Position numbers and translations under genes: made by a program
Source of the DNA: Natronomonas marina
Lineage (GTDB): Archaea > Halobacteriota > Halobacteria > Halobacteriales > Haloarculaceae
DNA length: 64,000 nucleotides
Reading direction: 5' to 3'
Assembly (NCBI RefSeq): GCF_024298905.1
Contig: NZ_CP101154.1
Location: forward strand, 310,001-374,000
Notes under the pieces: model-generated
The model's input: only the letters and a program-made list of their open reading frames with translations
Told to the model about the DNA's origin: nothing
The model's database searches: none
Shown: piece after piece, positions 39,929-47,371 of the stretch
Layout: every line of letters starts with the position of its first letter
Numbering within the stretch: the stretch's first letter is position 1

Positions 39929-41110
39929 TCACCCCATCGGAAGCAGGAGGACCGCGGCGTAGCCGACGGCGAACGCCAAGAGGAGCGACCCGGCCCACGA
40001 CCCCACCGTCACGAGTATCTTCCTGGCGTCGACGGCGTCGCCGCCGCCGACCGCCGCCCCGCTCCCGATGATGGCGCTGACGACGATCTCGTTGAACGAG
40101 ACGGGGACGCCGAGCAGGACCGCCAGCTGTGCTATCAGGAACGACGGCACGAGCGCGGCGATGGACCGACGGGGTCCGAGCGAGGAGTAGTCCTGTGCCA
40201 GCGACTTTATCATCCGGGGCGCGCCCGTCCAGGCGCCGACGAGCATCCCGGCGCCGCCGCCCGTGAGGATCGCCAGGACGGGAATCGCCTCCAGGTCGTC
40301 GAGGAGGGGGACGAGCGGCCCGACCGCCAGCCCGACCTGGCTACCGCCCGCCGAGAAGGCGACGAGCGAGCCGAGCGCCAGCAGCACCCGCCGCAGTCCG
40401 CCGGCGGTGTCGCGGCGAACGTCCCACGTCACGACCCCGGCGACCCCGGCGGCGACGAAAAGCGAGACGGCGACCGAGAACGCGACGCCCTCGGCCTGCA
40501 TCGTTCGCCGACCGAGACCGACGAGGGATCCCGCCGTTCCGCCCGGCCCGAGGTAGGCGAACTGGACGTTCGCGACGACGACGCCGACGAGTCCGGCCAG
40601 CAGGGGAATGCTGTACCGTTCCGGCACGTCTCCCCGCGGGAGGACGCGCGCGATGGCGTAGGCGAGTCCGCCGCCGACGAACGGCGTCAGCACCCAGACG
40701 GCGCCGATCTGGAGGTACTTCGGCCAGACGGGCGTGCCGCCGAGCGCGAGTCCGACGCCGACGACCGCGCCGGTGACGGTGAATGCCGTCGCGATGGGAT
40801 AGCCCGTCCTTATCCCGAACGCCATGAGACCGGCGCCGATGGTCAGGACGACGATGACGGCCGTCGCGGGAAGGCCCACCCCACCGATCAGGCCGCCACC
40901 GACCGTTTGCGAGACGTTCGCGCCCTGTACGACGGCGCCCGCGAAACTGAAGACGCCGACGACGAAGGCGGCCCGCATCGTCGGGATGGCGTTGGCGCCG
41001 ACCGCCGGGGCGAACGGCGTCGCACCGCTGGAACCGGCGCCGATGACCCACGCCATGAACAGACTCGCCAGTCCGGCAACCAGAAACAGCGCGACTACTG
41101 ACGGTTCCAT
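39929..41110 (-). CDS. PiT-family anion permease, possibly sulfate/thiosulfate (CysP-like)
   Basis: This is a 393-residue protein with about ten spans and the two PiT signature halves, GANAIPTMRAAFVVGVFSFA and, late, VPVSFNEIVVSAIIGSGAAV. PiT proteins usually take up phosphate with Na+ or H+, but one branch (CysP) carries sulfate. The gene is the last of an operon with the split YeeE genes and a persulfide dioxygenase, so a sulfur oxyanion is the better guess. No phosphate-type PhoU gene is adjacent. Confidence 0.75.
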   Translation of the reverse strand: MEPSVVALFLVAGLASLFMAWVIGAGSSGATPFAPAVGANAIPTMRAAFVVGVFSFAGAVVQGANVSQTVGGGLIGGVGLPATAVIVVLTIGAGLMAFGIRTGYPIATAFTVTGAVVGVGLALGGTPVWPKYLQIGAVWVLTPFVGGGLAYAIARVLPRGDVPERYSIPLLAGLVGVVVANVQFAYLGPGGTAGSLVGLGRRTMQAEGVAFSVAVSLFVAAGVAGVVTWDVRRDTAGGLRRVLLALGSLVAFSAGGSQVGLAVGPLVPLLDDLEAIPVLAILTGGGAGMLVGAWTGAPRMIKSLAQDYSSLGPRRSIAALVPSFLIAQLAVLLGVPVSFNEIVVSAIIGSGAAVGGGDAVDARKILVTVGSWAGSLLLAFAVGYAAVLLLPMG

Positions 41111-41135
41111 CGTTGAGTGAGGTGGGACAATGCAG

Positions 41136-41594
41136 TTAGTCCGCGCCGGCCGTCGCGGGGTCGGTTCCCGTCGTTTTGCTCCGCCAGACGCCCTGTGCGT
41201 ACGCGCCGAGGAACATCCCGGCCAGCGCCCACAGGATGGTCACGTTGCCGACGCCGAGGCTGGCGTAGGCGGCGCCGGGACAGATGCCCGACAGCCCCCA
41301 GCCGACGCCGAAGATGGCGCCGCCGATGACCACGTTCCTGTCGAACGGCTTCAGCCGACGCTCGTAGCGGTCGCCGGTCAGCGGCGCGCCCTCTCGGATT
41401 CGTGGCATCACCGCGAAGGCGATGCCGGTGACGGTGGCCGCGCCGAACATGACGAACACCAGTCCGAGGTCCTCGAACTGGAGGAAGTTCAACACGACCT
41501 CCGGCCTCGCCATGTGGCTGAAGCCGAGACCGAACCCGAATATCAGGCCGCCGACAAGTATCAGCGGCTTGAACAGCGGATGTCGGTCCGCCAT
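41136..41594 (-). CDS. YeeE/YedE-family thiosulfate transporter half, DUF6691 type
   Basis: The 152-residue membrane protein has about four spans and the conserved cysteine motif WGLSGICPGAAYASLG. YeeE (TsuA) carries thiosulfate through a path lined by cysteines; in haloarchaea the protein is often split in two. Its ATG shares one base with the TAA of the upstream half (TAATG), so the two are made together. An internal basic loop (RYERRLKPFDRNVVIGG) lies before span 3. Confidence 0.82.
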   Translation of the reverse strand: MADRHPLFKPLILVGGLIFGFGLGFSHMARPEVVLNFLQFEDLGLVFVMFGAATVTGIAFAVMPRIREGAPLTGDRYERRLKPFDRNVVIGGAIFGVGWGLSGICPGAAYASLGVGNVTILWALAGMFLGAYAQGVWRSKTTGTDPATAGAD

Positions 41595-42151
41595 TACGGA
41601 CTCACCCCCAGTGCGGAGACGAGCTGTGCCGTTCCGATGGCGACCAGGATGAACGTCACCACGCCGACGAGGGACGTCTTCGAGGCCGACCCGACGCCGC
41701 AGACGCCGTGGCCGGACGTACACCCCTTGCCGACTCGGGTGCCGATGCCGACCAGAATGCCACCGAAGAACAGCCGCCACGGCTGTACGTCGGTCGACCA
41801 CAGCGTCACGCCGGCGACCTCGTACAGCTGGCCGGTGGTGCCGGGTTCGTACAGCGACGTCGTGACGACGCCGGACTGGACCGTCGCCGCGAACAGCGCC
41901 GCACCGAGGACGATGCCGAGCGTGAACACGACGCGCCAGTCCCGGGAGGCGACGTACTGCTGGAACCGCCGCCGGTCCGAGATGTACGAGAGCGTCGATT
42001 CGAGGAACGTACTCGCACCGACCGGAATGCCCGTTCCCAGATAAATCACGACGGCTCCGAGACCGACCAGCAGCCCACCGACGGCGTAGCGACTGACCCC
42101 GTTGGGGAACAGTTCGGCGGCCACCTGCACGGCGAGTAAGTCAGCCACCAT
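41594..42151 (-). CDS. YeeE/YedE-family thiosulfate transporter half
   Basis: The 185-residue protein has about five spans and the family motif VGKGCTSGHGVCGVG, with two cysteines of the sulfur-relay path, near residue 145. With the downstream DUF6691 half it should build a full transporter for thiosulfate or a related sulfane-sulfur anion. It starts 8 bases after the persulfide dioxygenase gene. Confidence 0.85.
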   Translation of the reverse strand: MVADLLAVQVAAELFPNGVSRYAVGGLLVGLGAVVIYLGTGIPVGASTFLESTLSYISDRRRFQQYVASRDWRVVFTLGIVLGAALFAATVQSGVVTTSLYEPGTTGQLYEVAGVTLWSTDVQPWRLFFGGILVGIGTRVGKGCTSGHGVCGVGSASKTSLVGVVTFILVAIGTAQLVSALGVSP

Positions 42152-42159
42152 CGGCGTCG

Positions 42160-43353
42160 TCAGTCACCGGCCAGGGAGTCCTGGCTCGCCGCGCAGTTGT
42201 TCGGTCCCAGCTCGAGCGTGAACGCCGCCTCGTCGTCGACGGCGTTCTGCCCCAGGTTCGTCGCGATGATGTCCTCGTAGTTGGCCGGACGCGGCGGCAT
42301 GTCCGAGAGGATGAGTTCGACGAAGTCGTCTTCGTCCATCGTGAGCGCGTCCATCTCCTCGACGAGGTCGCCGATGGGTGCGGTGTAGGTGCCGTCGGCG
42401 GCGGGCTCGGCGGCGTCGCTGAAGTGAGCGCCGCCGATCAGGACGTCGTCGTCGAGCGTCAGCACCCGCTCCTGCAGCGACTCGTACAGCATACGGGCCG
42501 CGTCGGGTGCGCCCTCGTCGCCCTCTTCGAGGTCGGGACGGGCGACGCTCTCGACGAACAGCCCGTCGCCGGTCGCCAGCAGGCTACCGTCGATCAGATA
42601 CGAGGTCATCCCGGTCGTGTGACCGGGGGTGTAGACGGCCTCGACGGTGGCGTCGCCGACTTCGAAGGTGTCGCCGTCTTCGGCGGTCGTCACCTCGTCG
42701 GCGTAGGTGATGCCGCGGTCGACTGCGGCGTCCGGAACGACGCCCTCGACGCCCGCCGCCGCGAGCGCGCGGACGCCCGAGATGTGGTCCGCGTGGACGT
42801 GCGTGTCGAGGGCGTACTCGAGGTCGACGCCGAGGTCGGCGGCGTCCTCGAGGTACCGGTCGGTGAATGCCCGGAGCGGGTCGACGACGGCGGCCTCGCC
42901 GTCGTCGTACAGGAGGTATCCCAGACAGCCCGAGGAGGGCCGCTGGTACTGCAGGAGCGTCCCGCTCCCGTCGTAGCCGGTGACCTCGACGGCCTCGTAG
43001 ACCCGGGCCCACCCGTTCATGCCGTCCTCGAGGTGGTTCACGTCGTAGCCGCGCTCGACGAGCGTGCCCGCAACGTACTCGCTGGCGCCGCCCTTGGCAC
43101 AGAGGACGGTCACTTCTCGGTCCTCGGGAATCGACTCGAGGACGTCCTCGTCGATATCCTCGTCGAGGAACTCGAAGTACGGGACGTTCACCGACGTGAC
43201 GTTCTCGCCGTCGATGTGCCACTCCTCGTACTCCGAGGTCATCCGTGCGTCCAGCAGCGTCACGGTCTCGTCGGAATCGATGCGACCCTTCAGCGTCTCC
43301 GGCGCGATACTTTCGACGTCCGCGTCCGGAGTCGGGAAGTCTTCGGCGTCCAT
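42160..43353 (-). CDS. Rhodanese-persulfide dioxygenase fusion (metallo-beta-lactamase fold)
   Basis: The 397-residue protein has a rhodanese domain (about residues 15-120) with the catalytic cysteine C85 in the loop CAKGGAS, and then an ETHE1-type metallo-beta-lactamase domain. Metal motif THVHADH is at 184-190, followed by YTPGHTTGM and LLATGDGLF. ETHE1-type enzymes oxidise persulfide to sulfite with O2; a rhodanese passes sulfane sulfur. The domain order (rhodanese first) is opposite to most bacterial fusions. It is the first gene of the transporter operon and carries the shared box in its promoter. Confidence 0.87.
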   Translation of the reverse strand: MDAEDFPTPDADVESIAPETLKGRIDSDETVTLLDARMTSEYEEWHIDGENVTSVNVPYFEFLDEDIDEDVLESIPEDREVTVLCAKGGASEYVAGTLVERGYDVNHLEDGMNGWARVYEAVEVTGYDGSGTLLQYQRPSSGCLGYLLYDDGEAAVVDPLRAFTDRYLEDAADLGVDLEYALDTHVHADHISGVRALAAAGVEGVVPDAAVDRGITYADEVTTAEDGDTFEVGDATVEAVYTPGHTTGMTSYLIDGSLLATGDGLFVESVARPDLEEGDEGAPDAARMLYESLQERVLTLDDDVLIGGAHFSDAAEPAADGTYTAPIGDLVEEMDALTMDEDDFVELILSDMPPRPANYEDIIATNLGQNAVDDEAAFTLELGPNNCAASQDSLAGD

Positions 43354-43415
43354 GTCGTGCGTCCCGACCTACCGGATGGACCCACAAAAAAGTTTGTATA
43401 GTAATCCACCAACCA

Positions 43416-43425
43416 CACAATATAG
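43416..43425 (-). promoter_or_regulatory. Sulfur-region box, persulfide dioxygenase operon promoter (CACAATATAG)
   Basis: Centred about 20 bases upstream of a minus-strand TATA element (TTACTATA, 43397-43404). It controls the four-gene transporter operon by inference. Confidence 0.55.
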
Positions 43426-43554
43426 AAATAAGGGAGAACACGGAAAACAGATTTTGCAAGCGTAGAAGGCTGCCTATAGACATCTAGACCGGTTCATCTG
43501 TAGAACGGTTGTTCGTGGATGTCCCAAGAACCAACATAGTTTTAACCCCGGAGT

Positions 43555-43564
43555 TGATATTGTG
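43555..43564 (+). promoter_or_regulatory. Sulfur-region box, TusA promoter (reverse complement CACAATATCA)
   Basis: The box lies just downstream of the TATA-like TTTTAACC (43540-43547), unlike the other boxes, so its effect may differ. Together with CCAATA at 43573-43578 it forms an inverted pair TATTG-n11-CAATA. Confidence 0.5.
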
Positions 43565-43601
43565 CGCTAGCTCCAATACAGACCAACGGAGCGGACAACC
43601 C

Positions 43602-43847
43602 ATGAGTGCAGAATACGATATCGCGGAGACGCTCGACGTGAAAGGCGCATCGTGTCCCATGCCGGTCGTGAAGACGAAGTCCGCCATCGACGACCTGAGC
43701 GGCGGCGAGGTCCTGGAGGTGCTGGCGACCGACCCCGGCAGCATGAGCGACATCGACGGCTGGGCGGCCGGCACCGACGGCGTGGAACTCGTCGACCAGG
43801 TCGAAGGCGAGGACGTCTACAGACACTACGTCCGCAAGGCCGAGTGA
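43602..43847 (+). CDS. tusA: TusA-family sulfur-carrier protein
   Basis: The 81-residue protein has the TusA motif LDVKGASCPMPVVKTK with the sulfur-carrying C18. It relays persulfide sulfur to partners such as DsrE-type proteins or tRNA thiolation enzymes. The gene is 2 bases before the DsrE-type gene, clearly one operon. The persulfide dioxygenase operon is divergent, so both share a 248-base control region. Confidence 0.92.
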   Translation: MSAEYDIAETLDVKGASCPMPVVKTKSAIDDLSGGEVLEVLATDPGSMSDIDGWAAGTDGVELVDQVEGEDVYRHYVRKAE

Positions 43848-43849
43848 CG

Positions 43850-44422
43850 ATGAGCACGGACACACCGGAGACGCCGCGCGAGGACGCGCCCTCGCGGGCC
43901 GAACTCGCCGCGCGGGTCGAGGAGCTCGAGGCGTCCCTCGCGGAGGCGACGACCGACGACGACGCGAAGAAGATGAGCATCATCGCGACGAAGGGGACCC
44001 TCGACATGGCGTACCCGCCGCTCATCCTCGCCAGCACCGCGGCCGCCTTCGACTACGAGGTCACCGTGTTCCACACGTTCTGGGGGCTGGACATCCTCCA
44101 CGAGGAGCGCTCGAAGGACCTCAAGCTCAGTTCGGTCGGCAACCCGAACATGCCGGTCCCGAACGTGGTCGGTGCGCTCCCCGGCATGGACCGGATGACG
44201 ACGAAGATGATGGAACGGCGGATCGAGAACAACGACACCGCAACCATCGAGGAACTCGTCGAGACCAGCCTCGACATGGGCGTGGAGTTCCAGGCCTGCC
44301 AGATGACCATCGACCTGATGGACTACGACGAGGACGACTTCTACGACGGCGTCACCACCGGCGTGGGTGCGGCGACCGCGCTCCAGGACATGGCCGAGGC
44401 CGACATCCAGTTGCTGGTCTGA
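43850..44422 (+). CDS. DsrE/DsrF-like sulfur-relay protein (DsrE3 type)
   Basis: The 190-residue protein has an N-terminal coiled coil (RAELAARVEELEASLAEATT), then a DsrE domain (MSIIATKGTLDMAYPPLILA; FDYEVTVFHTFWGLDIL). The conserved cysteine is in EFQACQMTIDLMDY. DsrE-type proteins take sulfur from TusA in sulfur oxidation. The start ATG overlaps nothing and is 2 bases after the tusA stop. Two methionine-rich segments (RMTTKMMERR) occur in this subfamily. Confidence 0.87.
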   Translation: MSTDTPETPREDAPSRAELAARVEELEASLAEATTDDDAKKMSIIATKGTLDMAYPPLILASTAAAFDYEVTVFHTFWGLDILHEERSKDLKLSSVGNPNMPVPNVVGALPGMDRMTTKMMERRIENNDTATIEELVETSLDMGVEFQACQMTIDLMDYDEDDFYDGVTTGVGAATALQDMAEADIQLLV

Positions 44423-44497
44423 CCGCCCCTTCGTCCCGCGCTTCTCCCCGCCGACGGAGTCGACCGTCCGTCCCCGACTTCCCCCGTTCGCCGTCGG

Positions 44498-45613
44498 CTA
44501 CCACTCGGGTTCGAGCGCCTCGAGCAGTCGGTCGAGTTCGGTCCGCGTGTTCACCGCGTGGACGGAGGCGCGAACCGCGTTCGGTTCGGGCAGCGCCCGG
44601 ACGACGATGTCCTCCTCGGCGAGTCGGGCGACGGTCGCCTCGGGGTCGTCGACGTCGATGGTGACCAGTCCCGATTCGGGCCGCTGGGGGCTGTACAGCC
44701 GTTCGGCGGGGACGCCGTCGACGAGGTACGTCGCCAGCCGGCGAACCCGCGATTCGATACCGTCGACGCCGACCTCCTCGACGACGTCGACGGCCTCCCG
44801 GAGCGCGACGTGGGGCGCCGGGTTCGCCGAACCCACCTCGAACCGGCGCGCGCCCGCGGCGTACTCGTAGGGGTCGGCCGTCGGCGTCTCGACGCTCCGG
44901 TAGCCGACCGTCCGCGGCTGGAGCGTCTCGGCGACGTCGCTGTCGACGTAGAGGAAGCCGCCGCCCCACAGCCCCAGGAGCCACTTGTGGCCGGCCGCCG
45001 CGACCGCGTCGGCGTTCCAGTCGGTGACGTCGAACGAGAGCTGTCCGGGCATCTGCACGGCGTCGACCAGCGCCAGCGCCCCGGCGTCGTGGGCGACGTC
45101 GACGAGTTCGGCGACGGACAGAACCGTTCCGTGAGTCCAGGTGAGCGCGCTGAAGCAGGCGACCCGCGCGTCGGCGACGGCCTCGGCGAAGGCGTCGACG
45201 TCGATGCGGCCGCCCTCCGTCTCGACGACGCGAACCTCGACGCCCTCCTGCCGAAGGCGCTGCCAGGGGAGGACCCCAGCCGGGTGTTCGATGTCCGTGC
45301 GGACGACGACGTCGCCCGGCTGCCAGTCGATGGCGTTGGCGACGGCGTTGATGCCCGCCGTCGTGCTCTCTGTGAGGGCGATCTCGTCGGGCGAGGCGCC
45401 GACGAACGACGCGACGCGTTCCCGCGTGCGGTCGAACGCCCGGAACGCCGCCTCGTAGGGGTCGTCCGCCACCGGGACGTCGTACTCGTGTGTGCGCTGG
45501 AACTCGGCCGCCGCCTCCACGACGTACCGCGGACTCGGCCCGTGGGCACCGAAGTTCAGGTAGACGCCGTCCCGGAGTGCGGGCACGTCGGCGCGGAGCT
45601 CTTTCGGGTCCAT
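44498..45613 (-). CDS. Class-V aminotransferase (cysteine desulfurase-like, without persulfide cysteine)
   Basis: The 371-residue PLP enzyme has the PLP lysine K210 in AAAGHKWLLG and the preceding ALVDAVQMPGQ strand (Asp and Gln of the family). Cysteine desulfurases need a cysteine late in the protein; here the only cysteine is C153 and the corresponding region reads RALPEPNAVRASVHAVNT. It is therefore more like isopenicillin-N-epimerase/EgtE-type beta-lyases. Its place in the sulfur region suggests action on a sulfur amino acid. A perfect GGAGGT ribosome site overlaps the end of the short upstream frame. Confidence 0.8.
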   Translation of the reverse strand: MDPKELRADVPALRDGVYLNFGAHGPSPRYVVEAAAEFQRTHEYDVPVADDPYEAAFRAFDRTRERVASFVGASPDEIALTESTTAGINAVANAIDWQPGDVVVRTDIEHPAGVLPWQRLRQEGVEVRVVETEGGRIDVDAFAEAVADARVACFSALTWTHGTVLSVAELVDVAHDAGALALVDAVQMPGQLSFDVTDWNADAVAAAGHKWLLGLWGGGFLYVDSDVAETLQPRTVGYRSVETPTADPYEYAAGARRFEVGSANPAPHVALREAVDVVEEVGVDGIESRVRRLATYLVDGVPAERLYSPQRPESGLVTIDVDDPEATVARLAEEDIVVRALPEPNAVRASVHAVNTRTELDRLLEALEPEW

Positions 45614-45618
45614 CGTGC

Positions 45619-45810
45619 TTACCTCCCCGCGGGACGGTCCAGCGCCGTCCCGGCGTCCGCCGCGGTCCCGTCGGACGCCGGTTCCGACTGCTCGCGGGTG
45701 TCGCACGCCGTCGTGCGGAACACCACGGGAACGGCGTCGTTCTCGGCGGGACCGTCGGAAGCACCCCCACCGGCCGCTCGCACGCCACCGCCTACAGGAT
45801 TTCTCGCCAT
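45619..45810 (-). CDS. Short leader protein upstream of the aminotransferase
   Basis: The 63-residue frame starts at the ATG that lies 27 bases after a clear TATA (AGATTATTA, centre about 45839), so it is the first codon of a leaderless transcript. It is glycine/alanine-rich with one cysteine (FRTTACDTREQ). It stops 5 bases before the aminotransferase ATG, which has its own ribosome site. It could be a real small protein or a leader peptide. No family is known to me. Confidence 0.45.
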   Translation of the reverse strand: MARNPVGGGVRAAGGGASDGPAENDAVPVVFRTTACDTREQSEPASDGTAADAGTALDRPAGR

Positions 45811-45854
45811 GTCGCGGGCTACGGACCGCCCGGGTAATAATCTTGTGACTGATA

Positions 45855-45864
45855 CACAATACTA
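45855..45864 (-). promoter_or_regulatory. Sulfur-region box, aminotransferase promoter (CACAATACTA)
   Basis: Centred about 20 bases upstream of the TATA element. Identical to the box at 39750-39759. Confidence 0.6.
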
Positions 45865-45884
45865 TCTGTGGGGAGCGCGGACCG

Positions 45885-47138
45885 TCAGTCGGTTTCGTCG
45901 GCGAACGTCCCCGGCAGGCGCGCGTATATCGTCACGTTGTCGACGAGCGCGTCGACGGTGATGTACTCGTCGACGGCGTGGACCGTGTCGGTCCCGAGCG
46001 CGAACTCGACGGTGGGTATCCCGGCGTTCCTGAGCAGTTTCGCGTCCCCGCCCCCGGTCGCGCTCCGGCGGAACACCCGCCGACCGAGCACGTCCTGGGC
46101 GGTGGCGGCGACCGTCTCGACGAGCGGGCTGTCGACCGGTTCGACGGTCCCGACGCTCCAGGAGACGTCGGCGACGGTGATGCCCTCACACGAGGCGACG
46201 CAGTCGCGGATCTCGGCCAGCATCTCGGGCGTCTCGACGCCGGCCACCAGCCTGATGTCGACCTCGGCGCGCGCGGACTGGGGGACGCTGTTGATGGCCT
46301 CGCCGCCCTCGATGGTTCCCAGGTTGATCGACGGCGTGGTGAAGAGACGGCGGGCCGTCGCCGCGCCCATCGCCGGTTCGTAGTAATCGACGGACTCCTC
46401 GAGTATCGGCTCCATGTCGGCGCCGACGTCCAGCCTGCGGCTGCCGAACCGCTCGCGGAGTTGCTGGACGGCGTCGTACAGGCGGTCGATGGCGTTCTCG
46501 CCCAGCATCGGGCGCGACCCGTGGGCGGCCTCCCCGCGGGCTTCGAGGGTCAGCCAGATGCTCCCGCGGTCGGCGACGGTCACCGAGTGACGGCCCTCCT
46601 CGCAGGTCGGTTCGCCGATGACGCAGGCGTCGGCGTCGAGGCGGTTCGCCTCCAAGAGCGCCCGCAGGCCGGCGTCGCCGCCGACTTCCTCGTCGCTGAC
46701 GAACGCGAACCCGAGGTCGGTCGGCGGCGTGGTTCCGGTCTCGGCGAACGCCTCGACGACGAACAGCATCGCGGCCAGCGGTCCCTTCATGTCGGTCGCG
46801 CCGCGGCCGTAGAGCCGGCCGTCGACCCGCTCCCCGAGCGGGTCGTGGGTCCACTCGGGGGCGTCGAACGGGACCGTGTCCAGGTGGCCGTTGAACAGGA
46901 ACGTCCCGTCACCCGTTCCCGGATAGCTCACGAGGAGGTTCGGCTTCGCCGGGTCGACCGCCAGGCGTTCGACCTCGACGGGGAAGGGGGCGAGGTACTC
47001 CTCGACGAGTGAGACGATTTCGCGCGTCTCTCCCGGCGGGTTCGCCGTCTCGACCGCCAGCAGTTCGAGGGCCAGTTCGACGAGGTCGTCGCGGTGGTCC
47101 GCGACGTAGGCGGCCGGGTCCCCGGACGGCGTCGTCAC
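45885..47138 (-). CDS. M20-family metallopeptidase/deacylase (ArgE/DapE-type)
   Basis: The 417-residue protein has the M20 metal motif LFNGHLDTVPFD, the ATDMKGPLAAM aspartate bridge, and the catalytic pair SDEEVGGDAG; the dimerisation domain follows (RLVAGVETPEMLAEIRDC). M20 enzymes remove acyl groups or cleave dipeptides. In this sulfur setting a cysteine conjugate or gamma-glutamyl-type dipeptide is conceivable, but this is a guess. The GTG start overlaps the stop of a 24-residue leader frame as GTGA, and the shared box lies in the promoter. Confidence 0.85.
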   Translation of the reverse strand: MTTPSGDPAAYVADHRDDLVELALELLAVETANPPGETREIVSLVEEYLAPFPVEVERLAVDPAKPNLLVSYPGTGDGTFLFNGHLDTVPFDAPEWTHDPLGERVDGRLYGRGATDMKGPLAAMLFVVEAFAETGTTPPTDLGFAFVSDEEVGGDAGLRALLEANRLDADACVIGEPTCEEGRHSVTVADRGSIWLTLEARGEAAHGSRPMLGENAIDRLYDAVQQLRERFGSRRLDVGADMEPILEESVDYYEPAMGAATARRLFTTPSINLGTIEGGEAINSVPQSARAEVDIRLVAGVETPEMLAEIRDCVASCEGITVADVSWSVGTVEPVDSPLVETVAATAQDVLGRRVFRRSATGGGDAKLLRNAGIPTVEFALGTDTVHAVDEYITVDALVDNVTIYARLPGTFADETD

Positions 47139-47209
47139 GCCGGGACCTCCCGCGTCTCGCTCGCGGCGCTCGTCTCCGCCGCGTCACCGCCGACGAACGT
47201 GTCGTTCAT
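47135..47209 (-). CDS. 24-residue leader frame coupled to the M20 peptidase
   Basis: MNDTFVGGDAAE... is a frame of 24 codons whose TGA overlaps the GTG start of the peptidase (GTGA). A TATA-like CACTTTTCGC lies about 27 bases before its ATG. Translation of the leader would deliver ribosomes to the peptidase start. Its peptide has no recognisable features. Confidence 0.45.
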   Translation of the reverse strand: MNDTFVGGDAAETSAASETREVPA

Positions 47210-47252
47210 GGGTCCCACTTGGGCCGGGAGCGCGAAAAGTGTTCGTTCGGTT

Positions 47253-47270
47253 CCCAATACTACAATATAC
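47253..47270 (-). promoter_or_regulatory. Sulfur-region boxes, peptidase promoter (CCCAATACTA and TACAATATAC)
   Basis: Two overlapping versions of the box, about 20 and 28 bases upstream of the TATA-like element. This is the last of the boxes in the window. Confidence 0.5.
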
Positions 47271-47371
47271 TGTTCCGCGGACGGCCGGACGACACTCGAC
47301 CGCACGGCGTGGGGCGGGCGACGTCGCCCGGAAGTGGGAAGGGGGCTCGAATCGAAGCCCGGTCAGGGACG

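Noticed and set aside
39929-41110. Naming the PiT-type protein a phosphate transporter
   Set aside because: The family allows it, but the operon partners are all sulfur-related and no phosphate-control gene is near. Left as anion permease.
44498-45613. Naming the class-V aminotransferase as cysteine desulfurase (csd/sufS)
   Set aside because: No cysteine is present in the region where the catalytic persulfide cysteine must lie.
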